Assembly (NCBI GenBank): GCA_036186865.1
Contig: AP025062.1
Location: 31,477,001 to 31,541,000 of the forward strand
Source: Eustoma russellianum
Lineage: Eukaryota; Streptophyta; Magnoliopsida; Gentianales; Gentianaceae
Direction of reading: 5' to 3'
Length of the DNA stretch: 64,000 nucleotides
The position numbers and the translations under genes are program-made. Of this stretch, positions 1 through 12,139 are shown piece by piece. Each line of letters opens with the position of its first letter. Position 1 is the first letter of the stretch. The notes beneath the pieces were generated by a model. That model saw only the letters and a program-made list of their open reading frames with translations, was not told the origin of the DNA and made no database searches.

Positions 1-1406
1 CATGTGCTGCTAAACTTTGTCAAGGAAGATTATTATACGCGATTCTTTTATCGTCGTCACTGGCGTTTTCAGGGATATGATATGAAGGTTACGAAATGGA
101 CTCCTTCTTTTGATCCATGTCTAGATACCCCCAATTGTCCCAGTGTGGGTGGCACTTGAGGGTCTTCTAATTCATCTCCACGATTATCGTACGTTATATG
201 AGATTGCAAAGTTGATTGGTACCCCGTTAAAGATGGACCCGGCTACCTTAAGTTTTCATCGTCCCTCTGTGGCGCGGTTTTGTGTTGAAGTGGATGTCAC
301 CATGGATTTACCATCTAAGATATTTATAGATTGTGGAGAGCATTCTTTCTTTCAAGTAGTTGTGTATGAAGATCTCCCTAGGTACTGCAGCAAATGCCGT
401 CAGTTTGGCCATTCAGTGGGTTCATGTGGCGATGGGAAAGTTCATGCCCCAGCGCATCCGACGAAGAATGCAGGAAAGAGTGAGGTTTGGATTCCTAAAA
501 GAAATATTCAGGAAGAGGCTAGAGAACAACCGAGATTCTATTCCTAATCAGCATCTGGTCCAGACTGGAGAATTACATGCAGATTCTGGGGAGACCCTAC
601 AGCAGGAATTGGTTGATGTTGGGGCAGGGGACGGTGATGACAGGGAAGAACTACAGGAGGCAACAGCTCAATCCATTCTTGCCAAGGAATCACAAGACCT
701 TGCGACTACTGCGGATACGTCTATATTGCAGATTTTCTCTCGGTTGACTTCAGATTTATGTCTCGTACTATTAGTGCCGCCAAAGTTGGATGTTCAAGAG
801 CAGCAGGATGAGCAGGAGATGGATACATCCTACTCTACTACACTATCGATCCATACCGATGACTCTAACATTGGAGAGAGAGCAGTACACATATCTCCTC
901 CGCCCTTGGAGATTTCAGACACGAATGTACAGCATGTTCAAGAGGTGAACGCAACTTCTAAAGTGGCTCCGGAAGTCCAAATTCCATCCGTTCAAATTGA
1001 ATTGCCAGTGCCACAAGCGATACTGCCAGCTAGTGACCATCCTTCCTTGCCTGATTATGATCCTTTAATTGAATAATTTTATCAAGACCACTTTCGAGAG
1101 GAGGAAGATGATGTTGATCTTGCAGTAGGTTCGGACAATGAAGCTTCTCGCTCATCTATTCGGCGTAAAGGGAATGACTATGATGATATCCGGGAGAGTT
1201 TGCTCATGGCGGCGGATGATATGGATTGTCGCATGACATCGATTGGTGGCAGGACTCTTCTTGGTGGACTATCTCGGAAAAAGCGCAGACCTCGGAAGAA
1301 TCTTCCGCCACCTCCACCGTCCTCAATGGTTACAAGACGGGGAAGTCATATCTCTTTTGAATATAGTGTGATTAGCATGCCTCATGTTCCACGAATGATC
1401 ATTTGA
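1..1406 (+). pseudogene. LINE ORF1 relic (DUF4283 plus CCHC zinc knuckle)
   Basis: This is the nucleic-acid-binding ORF1 protein of a plant L1-type LINE, which coats the element RNA. The window opens inside the DUF4283 domain, read in frame 1. One extra base near 130 shifts reading to the frame of 143-547, where the VPVWV segment and the zinc knuckle YCSKCRQFGHSVGSC (about 380-425) lie. A second shift moves reading to frame 3, which carries the acidic, Ser/Pro-rich linker to 1076. A stop follows there, and a basic, proline-rich tail runs to 1406 (RKKRRPRK then PPPPPP). The order matches the better-preserved ORF1 at 42631-44120. The 5' part lies outside the window and the frame is broken at least three times, so this is a relic. 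Confidence 0.85.
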
Positions 1407-1515
1407 TTTTGTTTTTCTTTTTTTAGTTTGTAGTAAAGGCTACCTTCGGTCATTTAACGCGGGATATTTATTAAATAAATAAAGACCGGAAGGTATCTTT
1501 CCGTTTATTAAAAAA
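1407..1515 (+). mobile_element. LINE-like 3' end with terminal stem-loop
   Basis: ORF1 is followed directly by a T-rich stretch, an inverted repeat (ACCTTCGGTC at 1442-1451 against GACCGGAAGGT at 1484-1494) and an A-rich end (about 1510-1515). No endonuclease or reverse transcriptase sequence lies between. This suggests an internally deleted LINE, or ORF1 joined to a foreign 3' end. LINE reverse transcriptases often recognise a 3' stem-loop in their RNA. The exact 3' boundary and target duplication were not established. Confidence 0.5.
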
Positions 1516-2593
1516 AATTATATGTGAGTACATATATATAACTTTCATCCTACTTTTCTAGACGGTATATCTTCAAAAATTCTGCATGCCATACCTTGTC
1601 CCGTTTGGCCGCTTAAAAGTGTAATGCTAATTATATAAAATATATACACCTGTTCCCATTAACAACAAAAGAAAAATATCTAATGTCGATAGTCCTTATG
1701 TGTTCTTTCTTGAATTTTCTTTTTTGTAAGTACTTAAGCAGGATATTTGTGCAGCCTGGAATTTGTTAGTATATGTTGGAAAAGAGACATACACATAAAT
1801 ATATACATAAATAAACAGCTGCATATGAATATATATAAAATAAAAACACACATATATTGTATTTGAATACATATATATTTATAAAATATGTGTATATATG
1901 TGTGTATATAAGCATATGTGTACCTGTCCGTGTGTTTATTTATGTATCTATATATGGTTCATCCTTCTTTGAGTTACCAATTAGGCCATTTTCAAAGATT
2001 TTGCTGGCAAGCTTTTATCTCGTTTGAGCCACTAAAAAAAAGGTGACGTTTACCCACTGCCAAATCAGTCAGATATCTCTCTATATATTACGTTTCCATG
2101 CATTTATCAAGTTTCTGAGGTATGCATAACGTGAAAAAAATACATCCTGAATTTCTACATCGACCGCCTTAAATCAATTTATTTCATTATCAATATAGTC
2201 AAGCACACACTTTTTTTGGTTTTAAATGCGATAGAATAATGCAAAATGACTCACTAAATTGAATGCGCTTATTATATTATGAAATAGCAGTTGATCGACG
2301 TAGCTTGACGTAATTTTCAATATGAGCCACCGGAAAACAATCTTGTGTATTTTTAACACATGGCTATGTTTGCGTATATCCGACTCCTTTACCCGTCATA
2401 ATGGAAGCCTCTAATGGGTATGAGGCAAATTTCGGACACCAGACGATTGGTAGAGGCAATCCAATCCTTTAAAATAAGTCAATAGCACGTCACAGGGATT
2501 GCACCTTAACACTTTTAACATTGCAAGACGTACATCCATACACATAAACGTAAAAATAAAGATGTATATATATCTATACAAAGACATTGGCAA

Positions 2594-2595
<2 letters not shown>
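1516..2595. other. AT-rich intergenic stretch, no gene seen
   Basis: The stretch is AT-rich, with many ATATAT/ACATAT runs (especially 1795-1960) and short poly(A)/poly(T) runs. No domain, RNA gene or element terminus was recognised. Short open frames here come from low-complexity sequence. Confidence 0.6.

Positions 2596-2635
<40 letters not shown>
2596..2635. repeat. (TA)n microsatellite
   Basis: About 20 uninterrupted TA units. More TA/CA-rich sequence follows to about 2770. The ORFs that cross it encode only Ile-Tyr repeats and are not genes. Confidence 0.95.
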
Positions 2636-2637
<2 letters not shown>

Positions 2638-2857
2638 TATTTATACAAACATATATATTTATATATGCTTGTGTATATGTTTATACAAACGCCTGTGCGG
2701 GAGTACACACAAACACACAGATACATGCATACTTACATATATAGATATATACATATACATATGTATGTCAGCCAAAATCGAATCTGTACAATGAGTGAAA
2801 TAAAGCAACAACCGGAAAATCCCCCAGCTTGGCAGGTCGGATAGGTCCGTCAGATTC

Positions 2858-3691
2858 TTGGTTGTTGGACCTCTGCCCCAAGCTCCAGGATCAATCAGAT
2901 TCTTGGTTGTTGCCATTGATTACTTCACCAAATGGGTGGAAGCAGAGCCTTTAGCTGCAATAACGGGAAATCAAATTAAGAAGTTCTTGTGGAAAAACAT
3001 CATACGTCGCTTCGGCCTTCCACAAGTTCTTATATCAAACAATGGGAAGCAATTTACTGATGACCCTGTCAAGAGTTGGTGTGCCGAGCTCAAAATTGAA
3101 CAGCGTTTCACTTCGGTAGCACACCCTCAAGCTAATGGACAAGTTGAACTGGCAAATAGAACAATCAAGGATGGTTTGAGAAAAGGTCTATACAAGATTG
3201 GAGCAAGTTGGGTGGAGGAATTCCCAAGCGTATTTTGGGCATATCCAACTACTCCTTCAACCTCCACTAAGGAAACACCATTTTTCTTAGTATATGACAC
3301 TCAGGTAGTCATCCCAGCCGAAATTGGTTTCAGCTCTACTCGAACAGATCACTATTCTGTTGAAACCAACAACCAAGAGTTGCGGCTGAATTTGGATGAA
3401 CTGGAGGAAAAAAGAGAGCAGGCTTATGTCCGCATGGCTCAGTACAAAAATTTTAATTGCTTACTATTTAATTCTCGGGTGCGACCAAGATCTTATCAAA
3501 TAGGAGATTCAGTATTGCGCAATAACGAAGCAAGTCATGTAGCACCAACCGGGACATTTAATCCTAAGTGGGAAGATCCTTATCAGATAGTGGAGGTGCG
3601 TTTAAATGGAGCTTACAAGATACAAACCTTGGAGGGCAAAACTTTACCACGGACTTGGCATTCTGCTCACTTGAGACTTCTACATCAGTGA
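2858..3691 (+). pseudogene. Ty3/gypsy (Tat) integrase, N-terminally truncated
   Basis: The integrase inserts retrotransposon cDNA into the host genome. The open frame runs 278 codons. The core (rve) begins at VAIDYFTKWVEAEPLA, which holds the first catalytic Asp. The second Asp position reads SNNGKQF instead of the usual SDNG, so that Asp is replaced by Asn, a G-to-A change. The third acidic position lies in HPQANGQVELANRTI. The C-terminal region (GDSVLRNNE to TWHSAHLRLLHQ) is the usual integrase tail. The HHCC zinc domain is missing and the frame has no convincing ATG. With a catalytic Asp lost, the protein should be inactive even though the frame stays open to its natural stop. Confidence 0.88.
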
Positions 3692-4445
3692 TGTATTTCA
3701 CCTAAGCATGTCTGAGTTGGTTGAGCAGGACTCAACACAGTGGAACATGTTTCCCAATGAATTCTCTACCTTAGCAGGACTACGATGGCCGAGCAGGACT
3801 CGACTCAACAAGACCTTAGCAGGCCTGAGGCAAATGCCAATAGAGGGATAAATTTTTATGACAGGATTCACAGTTATTACCAACTAGCAGTGCTAGAAAG
3901 AAATGTAAATCATTTATGTAATTGTCAGCAGTGCTGAAGATTGAATAAAACAGTGTTTTATGGCAGAGCCAACGGGTGATTCCTTCATTTTACCAAAATA
4001 GATCAAGCAACTGGTTTACTTTATCTTAAATTTATCTCAATTGCGAAGTTAAAGATCGGCAGAGCTGCAGTTCAGTCAAGCAGCATAATATTTTTAACAA
4101 AGTCAAATGTCAAGGCTGAAGCCGAAGTCCAATACTTAAGCGGAATGAGATAAAAAGGCAATAATGGAATCTTTAGCAGAGCTAAGGACCAAAGCCGAAG
4201 TCAAACACTTAAGCGGAAGACAGTACAAAGACCTTTGGCAGAGCCGAGGTCAAACACTATGAAGGATAATGCTAACTTTAGCAGAGCTGAAGTCACAAGC
4301 AGAAGACAAATACATGCAAAAAATTATGAAAATAAAGCAAGTAAAGTTTCACAAGAAGAAGAGCACAAGTTGGAGAAAAATAGAATTTTCATTGAAGAAT
4401 TTATCTATTACAACTACAAATTTACAAAAAGAGAAAAATCCTATT
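3692..4445 (+). other. Tat element pol-to-antisense-gene spacer
   Basis: Non-coding interior of the Tat element. It holds loosely repeated motifs: GCCGAAGTC followed by ACTTAAGCGGAA near 4120 and 4193, TTTAGCAGAGCT near 4170 and 4277, and GAGCAGGACT twice between 3720 and 3810. GCCGAAG reappears as its complement CTTCGGC several times in the LTR near 7680-7820. No ORF with recognisable content was found. Confidence 0.55.
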
Positions 4446-7105
4446 CTACTCCTCCTCATCATCCTCTCTGAGATCAACCCCCTCTTTAAACTGATCAAGT
4501 TGTTTATTAAATATGGCTTTGGCCTCGGGGTTGTAGAGATCAGCAAGTTGAAGGTGGTCTTTATCCAAGGCTGGATAGATTTCGCAGCAGGCGTCAATTG
4601 CACAAGTTTGTGCCATCGCCAGAACAGAGCCATGCATCTTCAGCAGATTATTTACAAAGTACTCAGACTTTCTAAACTCAGCAATAGCAGACCTCTTGAT
4701 TTCTTAAGCTTGATGCTCAAATTGTGAGATGAGCTCAGCCTTGCTCTTCTTTTCTTCTTCAAGTTGGTGGGCCAGATCATCTTTGCTCTTCTGCCCCACT
4801 TCAACCTGGCTTTTCAAATGGCGTAATTCTTGCTCACAAGTGTTGAGTTCTTTCTGGAAGAACTCCAACTCATCTTGGGTCTTGGTGGACACCAGCTCAA
4901 TATTGGTAACAACCTCCTTCAGTTCGTCCACTTGTGAGTTTGCAACTGCAAGCCGAGTGTCAGACTCCTCCTTGTCTTCTTTCAGCATGGAATTTTCAGA
5001 GGACAAGGAGTTCATTTCTGACTTCATTGAGTCCATTTCTGACCTCAACTTGTTCAGCTCTACGTCTATCTCTTCCAGCCTTGAGTTGTTAGGCTTTGCC
5101 ATCTCTGCCAAATCGTCATTGGCCTTCTTCAGCTCAGCATTGCTCTCAGAGAGTTTGACCACCATGTTGCGCATTTCTTCTGCTCTTCTGATCATGTCAC
5201 ATTCTTGGACTCGGTACTGCAATGACCAACATGGGATTAAAATGAGGATCTCAACAACTTGAGCAAAAAAGTTGGAAATTTTAAAGAAGACCTACCATGG
5301 ACATGTTTCTCAGATAAATGTTCAGAGCAGTGTCCCAGTCATTGTGGGCAAAGCGGTCCCAGTCCATGGGCAGCACTTGAAGATCTGATAATTTTTTGGC
5401 CACTCCTAGATGAGCAGCAGTGTCAGAAAAGGAGTATACCAGATTCTTCTGGGCCCGGCGGTGCTGGTGTGAGGGCTCTCCTTCGGATGGAGCTTTCCCA
5501 TGAGGACGCTGAGGAGCGTCCTCCCCTGAAGTCAGTACAACTCCTCCATTGGGGGCATCTTTTGGATCCTTGATGATTAACCCCACAGTAGGAGCCAAAG
5601 CTGGAGCAGGAGTTGATGCAGCTGAAGCTAGAGCAGGAGTTGGTGCAGCTGGGGCTGGAGCAGAACTTGGTGGCGTAGCAGGGGAGCAGACTTGGCTTGA
5701 GAAGTCTTTAAAGTAATTTTGGTTGGAGGAGCAGTGTTCGTGGTTACTGCCCCAGCCTTTGCAGCAGTTTTTGGGGGCAAGGCTGGGGATTCAGGAGTCT
5801 TCTTCTTCAGAGGCTGAGCTGCAGCCTTAATAGGTTTCTTGGCTGCAGCAGAAGAAGTGCTCATCAAAGTTTTAGCTGCAACAAAAACCAAGATAAAAAT
5901 GCAGAAGTAAAGCCAATAAGGTATCAACATCAAAGTTAAAAACCTTACCTTGGGTTGGAGGAACAACAGGAGGAGCAGGCAGGGCCTGCACCTCAGAAGA
6001 AGCTTTGGAAGATGGCTGAGCAGAGGAGGAGGGTTTTCCATCCTCTCTCTTCCTCTTCTTGGGAACTAGCTTCTTCAACTTGCTGATGTTTTCAGACACG
6101 ATGGTTCTTGTAAGATTCAACCGCAGATCAGTTAATACGCATACGCAATATTAAGAAAAATCAAAGGTATTTAAAGTGTAAGCACATACCCATAATTAAG
6201 GCTAAGGCAGAGGAGCCAAGAGATTCAAACTAGTGTGAGGGCCACATGTGGTCCAGGTCGGCAACCTTCACAACCGACCTGTGCACCATTTTCCAGTCTA
6301 TGGCCTGAGGAAGGTGCAAAAACCTCGAGGCTTCATCGCAAGATTTTTCGCTTGGCCTACTGTTATCTGCGGGTCCGGCTTTCCAGTAATTTCTTTCAGG
6401 TAATCCTATGGCTTTGACGTAAAAGAAGAGGCTCTTCCAGTTTGTAGTGAAAGAGGGGATGTTGATGGCATGGTTGATAACTTTATTAGGATGTCTCCTA
6501 CTAAAGTAGTACCAACTTTCTTTGTGTTTGCACACAAACATCCCCCTGAAGACGGACAAGTCAAATTCTGCCTCAGCTGCTCTCAAGTAAAGCAGATAAC
6601 TTGCAATAACCTTCAAGCCGTTGGGCATGATTTGAGGTAATCTAAGGTTATAAAAATCAAGGATGTAGAACAAAGGGCTAGGAACAGGAAGGTCAAACCC
6701 AGATTTGAAGTATTCTTTATAAACTGCCTCATACCCAGCAGGTGGATCATAGACAGTTTGATGAGGAAGAGGCAGAATTGGGGAAAATGTACTCCTATCG
6801 ATGTAAAATTCAGTACAGAAGCGGGAAAGGTCAGCAATCTTTAAAGTGTTGGCTTAACTTTGCACTGCTAAAGAAGATGAACCCCTGTCAATGTACGGCA
6901 TGGGAATTATGGAAAAGGAGGTGGAGGTAACCTTAGAAGGTTCACCAGTAAGGCGCAACCTCCTTAGAGGGCGGTTGTCTTCACTGGAATCCAACCTCTC
7001 ATGGAGGGATTGGACCTCTTGGTCACCCTCCAGATCAGCGGCATAGGAGTGAGCTAATCTATTTTGGGAATCAGAAGAAGAAGAAGATGGGATAACAAAA
7101 GCCAT
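4446..7105 (-). pseudogene. antisense Transposase_28-like gene inside Tat element, intron-containing
   Basis: A broken gene on the strand opposite to pol. Exon 1 (7105 to about 6190) starts MAFVIPSSSS and holds a region resembling the putative gypsy-type Transposase_28 domain (LPQIMPNGLKVIASYLLYL, later SWYYFSRRHP). Proposed introns are 6189-6124 (GTATGT donor, acceptor decayed to GCGG), 5948-5876 (GTAAGG...TTGCAG) and 5295-5217 (GTAGGT...TTGCAG). Exon 2 has a nuclear-signal-like PKKRKRE. Exon 3 is Ala/Pro/Lys-rich. The last exon (5216-4446) is a long heptad coiled coil ending in DDEEE. In-frame stops fall at 6854-6856, 6230-6232 and 4704-4706, and there is a frameshift near 5600-5690. Two of the stops look like C-to-T changes. 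Extra ORFs here, some antisense, are known in Tat elements; their function is not established. The domain name is by recognition and needs a profile search. Confidence 0.7.
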
Positions 7106-7270
7106 GAGTAAGGAAGAAGAGAAGCTTACAGAGGATTGAAGGGCTGAGCTGGAAGAAAGCGCCAAAGTAAGGACGGAAATAGGCTTCGAAGGCTAGGAAG
7201 AGGAGCAGAAAAGCAGAGTAACGTTCACAGAGCAAGGGAAAAGGAAGAAGAAAGAATTATGGCAGATGTC

Positions 7271-7280
7271 CCTATTTATA
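7271..7280 (-). promoter_or_regulatory. TATA box upstream of the antisense gene
   Basis: The minus strand reads TATAAATAGG, a near-perfect plant TATA box. It lies about 105 bp upstream of an ATG at 7165 and about 165 bp upstream of the in-frame ATG at 7105. It sits between the antisense gene and the 3' LTR, so that gene could have its own promoter. A start site is inferred, not shown. Confidence 0.55.
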
Positions 7281-7570
7281 AGAAGGAAAATGAAAAGTTG
7301 TAACTTTTCAGTTAAAATTCAAAAAGGGGTGACAGTTCAGCTTTTTCCCCCTTTTTCTTAATTACTGAAATCGCCGAAAAAGTGATTATGGGGCGTTGGA
7401 ATTTGCGCTGATATTAAACAGGAAGAATAACGGCTCCATTATGAGGTTAAAAGGTGCGGTTAATAGGAAATACGATGCAGTTAAGAAGATAACTGCCTAA
7501 TTAATGAGGACACGTCATTGGTTCTTCAGAATATATTTTTCTGCCCTCACAGGTCAGCTCGGCCACACAA

Positions 7571-7584
7571 AATCTGGGGGCAAA
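7571..7584 (+). other. polypurine tract of Tat element
   Basis: AATCTGGGGGCAAA lies directly before the TG that opens the LTR. Plus-strand DNA synthesis starts at such tracts. The position sets the LTR start at 7585. Confidence 0.65.
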
Positions 7585-8340
7585 TGATAAACCAGAAATA
7601 GTCATCTGTTAGTCAACAACAGTCAACGGCATAACTCCCACAGTTCAGCATCCTTACATTGCTGCTCAGCTAAACTGCGCTTCGGCTGTGCCCCATGGCA
7701 TCCGTTTATTATCAGAGAATATGCCAAGGCTTGCACCTCGGCACCCAACTTCAACCTCAACTTCGGCTTAAGTATTACGCTTCAGACTACTTCGGCCAAT
7801 TTCAACATTGCACTTCGGCAAAGAGGAAATGCTACTACCAATTGAGGCACCATCAGGCAAAAGTGCAGTCCAGGGAAGAGGTATACCTCAGTCTTCAGCT
7901 TGTACACGCCAAAGTCACATCAGCCGACCTACTAGTCACATCTGCAGACCTACCAGTCTTATCAGCAGACCTACAGTGCCATAAGCTTACTGCCCCAAGC
8001 AAACGTCTTATCCGTTGTCAGAAGCAGAGGACAAAGGAAAACTAACAAAAGCAAGCTAACGTAGACGCAGAAGGGGGATCGAATTCATTTTTCTCTTCAC
8101 TTGATCCTGAGCAAACACAACAAAGAATCTCTCCTCAGTGAAAAACTGTGAGATTATTCATAAACTCTTGATACACAATTACATTCTCAGTGAGAATGGC
8201 CTAAACTGACTTGAACGTCGGAGGGTTTTACCCAGGGTCACAACCCCGGGACCTCTGATTTCTACTTCCTTGTGCAGGACTTCCAGAAAGCTATTCCAGA
8301 AATCTTATTCCATTCAATTGACGGAGTGTATTTTGGGTCA
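7585..8340 (+). repeat. 3' LTR of the Tat element
   Basis: Starts TGATAAACCAG after the polypurine tract and ends near GGGTCA at about 8340. The right edge is approximate because no second LTR is present for comparison. The 3' part has the layout usual in Tat LTRs: a CTGACTTGAACGTCGGAGGG stretch, CCCAGGG, then TTGTGCAGG. A short tandem array of about 30-bp units (GTCACATC..GCAGACCTAC) lies at 7914-7980, and CTTCGGC recurs near 7680-7820. Confidence 0.65.
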
Positions 8341-8344
8341 TCTT

Positions 8345-8610
8345 AGACCCTTGGTGAAGATCTGGCTTCATCACTGCCCATGATTAGCATGTTGTCTACA
8401 TAGAGACATACTATTACATAGGCATTTCGCGTGTTCTTTATATAGACACACTTATCATACTCGTAGATCTTGAAACCATTAGACAGCATCGCCTGATCAA
8501 ACTTCAAGTGCTACTGTTTAAGTGTTTGCTTAAGTCCGTATAAGGACTTAACAAGTCTATAAACTTTCTTTTCTTGTCCTGGGACAAAAAATCCTTTGGG
8601 TTGTTGGGTT
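8345..8610 (-). pseudogene. Ty1/copia reverse transcriptase fragment
   Basis: The minus strand from 8609 downwards reads in one frame as QPKGFFVPGQEKKVYRLVKS, then LYGLKQ and YVIVCLYVDNMLI. These are the signature blocks of the copia reverse transcriptase (RVT_2). The family motif YVDDM reads YVDNM, a G-to-A change that destroys a catalytic Asp. An in-frame TAG replaces the Trp expected after KQ. The rest of the copia element was not found, and the fragment abuts the Tat LTR. Confidence 0.85.
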
Positions 8611-11600
8611 TTCACGTCAAGAGGAAGAATACCCAATGCATTTAGAATAAGTTAAAGGTGAAGGCAAAGTCTTTTATTATTACTTCACACTCGTTCTCCC
8701 TTGCTATCTACAAAATGTCCGAGGAAAAAATATATATAGAGGCATCCATCTTCAACTGAAATATTATCGTTGTAATTCCCTTGCCGCAGCTGAATTCACG
8801 GACAAAGCAGCAACAACGGTCAAAAACCAAAAAAAAAAAAAAAAAAGAAATGAGAAAGCCCTCTTCAACGGTTAAAGCTGGAAGAAGTGGCTTCGAAAGT
8901 TCACTTATGTGAACTGTACACATCCATCTGATTATATATTTATGTATATACATTTGAGTAGTGTGTTATTTATGTTTTAACATATATATACATGTGTTAC
9001 ATTTCTCTCTTCGTACGGTCTTCGAGTCAAAGTACAATATTGGTCTGGATTCTATATAGTCGGTGTATATCTCAATATTATCTTCAAACTTAGTTCATAG
9101 ATAGATGCAACTAAGGTTAAAACCTTTGTCACTCCTTGTCCTAAACCTCTGATCCTGTTACACCTGCAAAGGAAATATTTTTCCTGCAAAACAAGGGTTA
9201 GTTTCTTCCACTTGAGCACCTTTGAAGTTCCTGCAAAAAATATGAATGTCTCTTTTCCGAAGCAGGAAATCTCTCTTTTGATGGAGAATAACTTGGAAGA
9301 TTTTATTAGTAAAAAGAATAGTAATAACAAGGGTTATCCTTAAGCAAAGGATAATTAGGATATATATGCTTTGTCAGGTGATATAACGAAAGAACTTACA
9401 TAACATTTTGAAATGAATGTTCATGAAAGAGTTTTGATAAAACAACCAAAGAGAAAGAGGTTCACATACTGAGTAAATCTATCTCAAGCGTAACACTTAT
9501 TACTCTAGTGTGGCTTGCCATCGACTGAGGCATCCATATCCTGATGCTATAATGCTATTACAGTGTAAGGGGAATCACCAACTCGTCAAACAGTTATAGT
9601 TTAAACCCATATCCCAGGTTTAATACCGTTTCTTTCCTCAAAATCAGTTTTTATTCAATACTATTGTAAACTGATTTGTAACATTTTAAAAAAAGATGGG
9701 CGTTCAGTACCTGAATTTGTGCACTCTAAAGATCTGAATACACAAGTATAGTTTAGCTTTCCAGAATTTCATCTTGTTCTCCTAGGCAGATTAGTTAGAA
9801 CATCACTTATCATGAAGGATTATCAATATAATGATGGATTCTATTTTGAAAACATGGTATAAAGAATTCCACCTAAACAGATTTCCTAATCAACTTTGTT
9901 TCCAATATCCCTTTCAAGAGCATCAATCAATGAATCCTAAGAATTCCACTCAAAGTTGAACAACTCCTTGAATCTCATCATTTCAAAAAGGCAGAGTACT
10001 ATACGCAATTCACACAAAATCTAATAAAGAATATTTATAATTTTCTTTCTGATATTCGGTGGTGATAGCCAAGTGAGATAAACATGAGAAAAATCAGGCA
10101 CCTTATTCAAATAATTCCTTCAGTTTGAGATCAAGAACTAGACATATGAGGATATACACACTACCATATTCTTGAATGTCAAACTAAAGTAGAGTAGACC
10201 CCAAAGTAAAGAATACAATTGATACATTAGAAGTGTCCCCAACGAAGGTATAGATAAGGGAAATAGCTAAAGTAATCAACAAAAAGGTCAAATGGAAAGG
10301 AGAGCAAACTTCATAAAAATACGACTTAAATCTAAAGACAGTATATCCAACTGTTTTAGTAACGAAGTGAAGACTTTTACTTATTACGGAATGCCTCCTA
10401 GATTGTCAAATAAGGAGACTTTTAATAGTATCCACGTACAGAGTATAAATGTCCACTAATACATCAATCATAAAAGAAGTTTTCAGTGATTCTGAGGTAG
10501 ATTTTGTATACCTCTTGAACTTTGGGATTCAGTACATGATTTATTTCTAGGAAGTACTGGACAAAAATATGATGTAACTTGGTTGTACACAGAAGAACAT
10601 AACGCTATCTTAGCTAAAACAAAAACACCTAGCATTACCTAGTACATTTCATATGTCATCAAATAAGTATGTGTATGTAGAATAAACAGTAAGGACTGAG
10701 TAATCAAGTTTTTAGTAGTAAGGTGCCTTATAAACCTAATTTTGTGATTACACAAAGCTCGTGCAAATATAATATAACTACCTATGTCTATATACTTCTC
10801 AGTAATGTTAGTTTATGGAGGTCCTTTTCACCATTATCAGTTGTTTGCCTTAAAACTTGCTAGGAACATCATCTAGCCAACAACATACTTGTCATCTTAA
10901 TTTTTTCATTTAAGTGGCAACATCTCACAAGTGATAGTATGATCATGTATGGAATCAATAATAATAATGACACCTCTAGCCTTAATAAACATGCTAAAAA
11001 AAATATCCAGCTTCAACAACAATGGCATTAATAAAATGGTTCAGCGGAGTTCATATCCATGACTCAGAGGAATAATTCTATATTATTGGTGTTCATAGCT
11101 CAGAGGGACTCTTGCCCATTCAAACAATAATGGCAACAATGAACTCAACAATAACCAAGAACACTAGTTTAGGGACATAGAGGTCCATACTTTGTGAGGG
11201 AAAAACCCTCCTTCCTTAAGAAGCAGAAGAAGCCTCATTCTTTGAGGAACTTCCCTTACTTTCTTTTCAGTCAACTGAGGGGACCTCAACAATAAAATAG
11301 CCCACGGCTTATGGCTGACCAACTATTAATATGGCACACAACTTATAACCGATCAATAAATATGCTAGAAATGATCATCTAGCTCAATCATGGCATAGCC
11401 AGAGAAAGAATGGTAACTCGCCTAAATAGACGGCCAATCACAAGGGCAACTAAGGCCAATAATAAAAAAAATACCATAACAAATGCCTTAAGTATCAACT
11501 ATAAGGTGCCCCCTCACAAATCATTGATAAACACACGATTAATCTTTTATGGGTGACCATTTTCCTCAGAAAAGATAAGCGTTAGGAAAAGATTTTCATA

Positions 11601-12139
11601 GATCAAAACGTTTCATATCACCATTTAACTCCATGTATACTCAACCTATCAATCTTAAGTCAACTTTCAAATGCACCTCATAGGTTTACCACAGCAATTT
11701 TGGGAGAAGTGTAATAATGATAGTATGATTAGATGTGTGCTACAATGTACAAGAATTAGTTTTCACGGCTATATGCATTTCATCAGTTACTCTGCTCTGG
11801 TTAGCAACTTTATGTCTAAAGCTGTAACCAAACACCAGACATGCTGGAGTTAAATCAGCAATAAACACAACAATCCAAGTTCCTAGAAGGAGCATGGAAA
11901 TGCTCATGATGATTTACTAAGGTGTCATCCCCAATGCTCTTATGACATCAAAGTAAATTATGGAGGATGCACTTTTCGCATATCCAAAGACATACAAACT
12001 ATATGATACAAGGATAAGAGGAACGACAAAAAAATTTATTTCTTCCACAGATAAAACTTGTACCATTCCGTCTGGAACTAGGATTTTGGCATGGTGCAAC
12101 CGTTTTACTCTACTATGAGAAGTACAAGACATCGATTAT
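8611..12139. other. 3.5-kb AT-rich stretch, content not recognised
   Basis: No ORF above about 90 codons carries a recognisable domain on either strand. It includes a poly(A) run (about 8828-8846). A phrase containing CTCAGAGG recurs near 11055 and 11097. By position it may hold decayed copia or other retrotransposon sequence, since it lies between a copia fragment and a gypsy-type LTR. No termini, primer site or tract was seen. Confidence 0.5.

Larger units (their letters stand above)
2840..8340 (+). mobile_element. Tat-lineage Ty3/gypsy retrotransposon, 5'-truncated
   Basis: Recognisable element sequence begins with the integrase core near 2858. It continues through a non-coding region, an opposite-strand extra gene (4446-7105), a polypurine tract (7571-7584) and a 3' LTR (7585 to about 8340). 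Gag, protease, reverse transcriptase and RNase H are missing. The integrase signature YFTKWVEAEPLA and the extra antisense gene between pol and the 3' LTR are typical of the Tat lineage (Tat/Retand/Ogre type), which lacks a chromodomain. The left junction carries an 18-bp direct repeat (2850-2867 and 2895-2912), which suggests a repair or template-switch truncation. Confidence 0.85.

Noticed and set aside
4729..5262. 177-codon plus-strand Ser-rich ORF
   Set aside because: It is the shadow of the minus-strand coiled-coil exon, which has coherent heptads and joins to flanking exons.
8708..9330. Two minus-strand ORFs of 81 and 92 codons as host genes
   Set aside because: Phe/Leu-rich low-complexity reading with no domain, splice structure or conserved neighbour.
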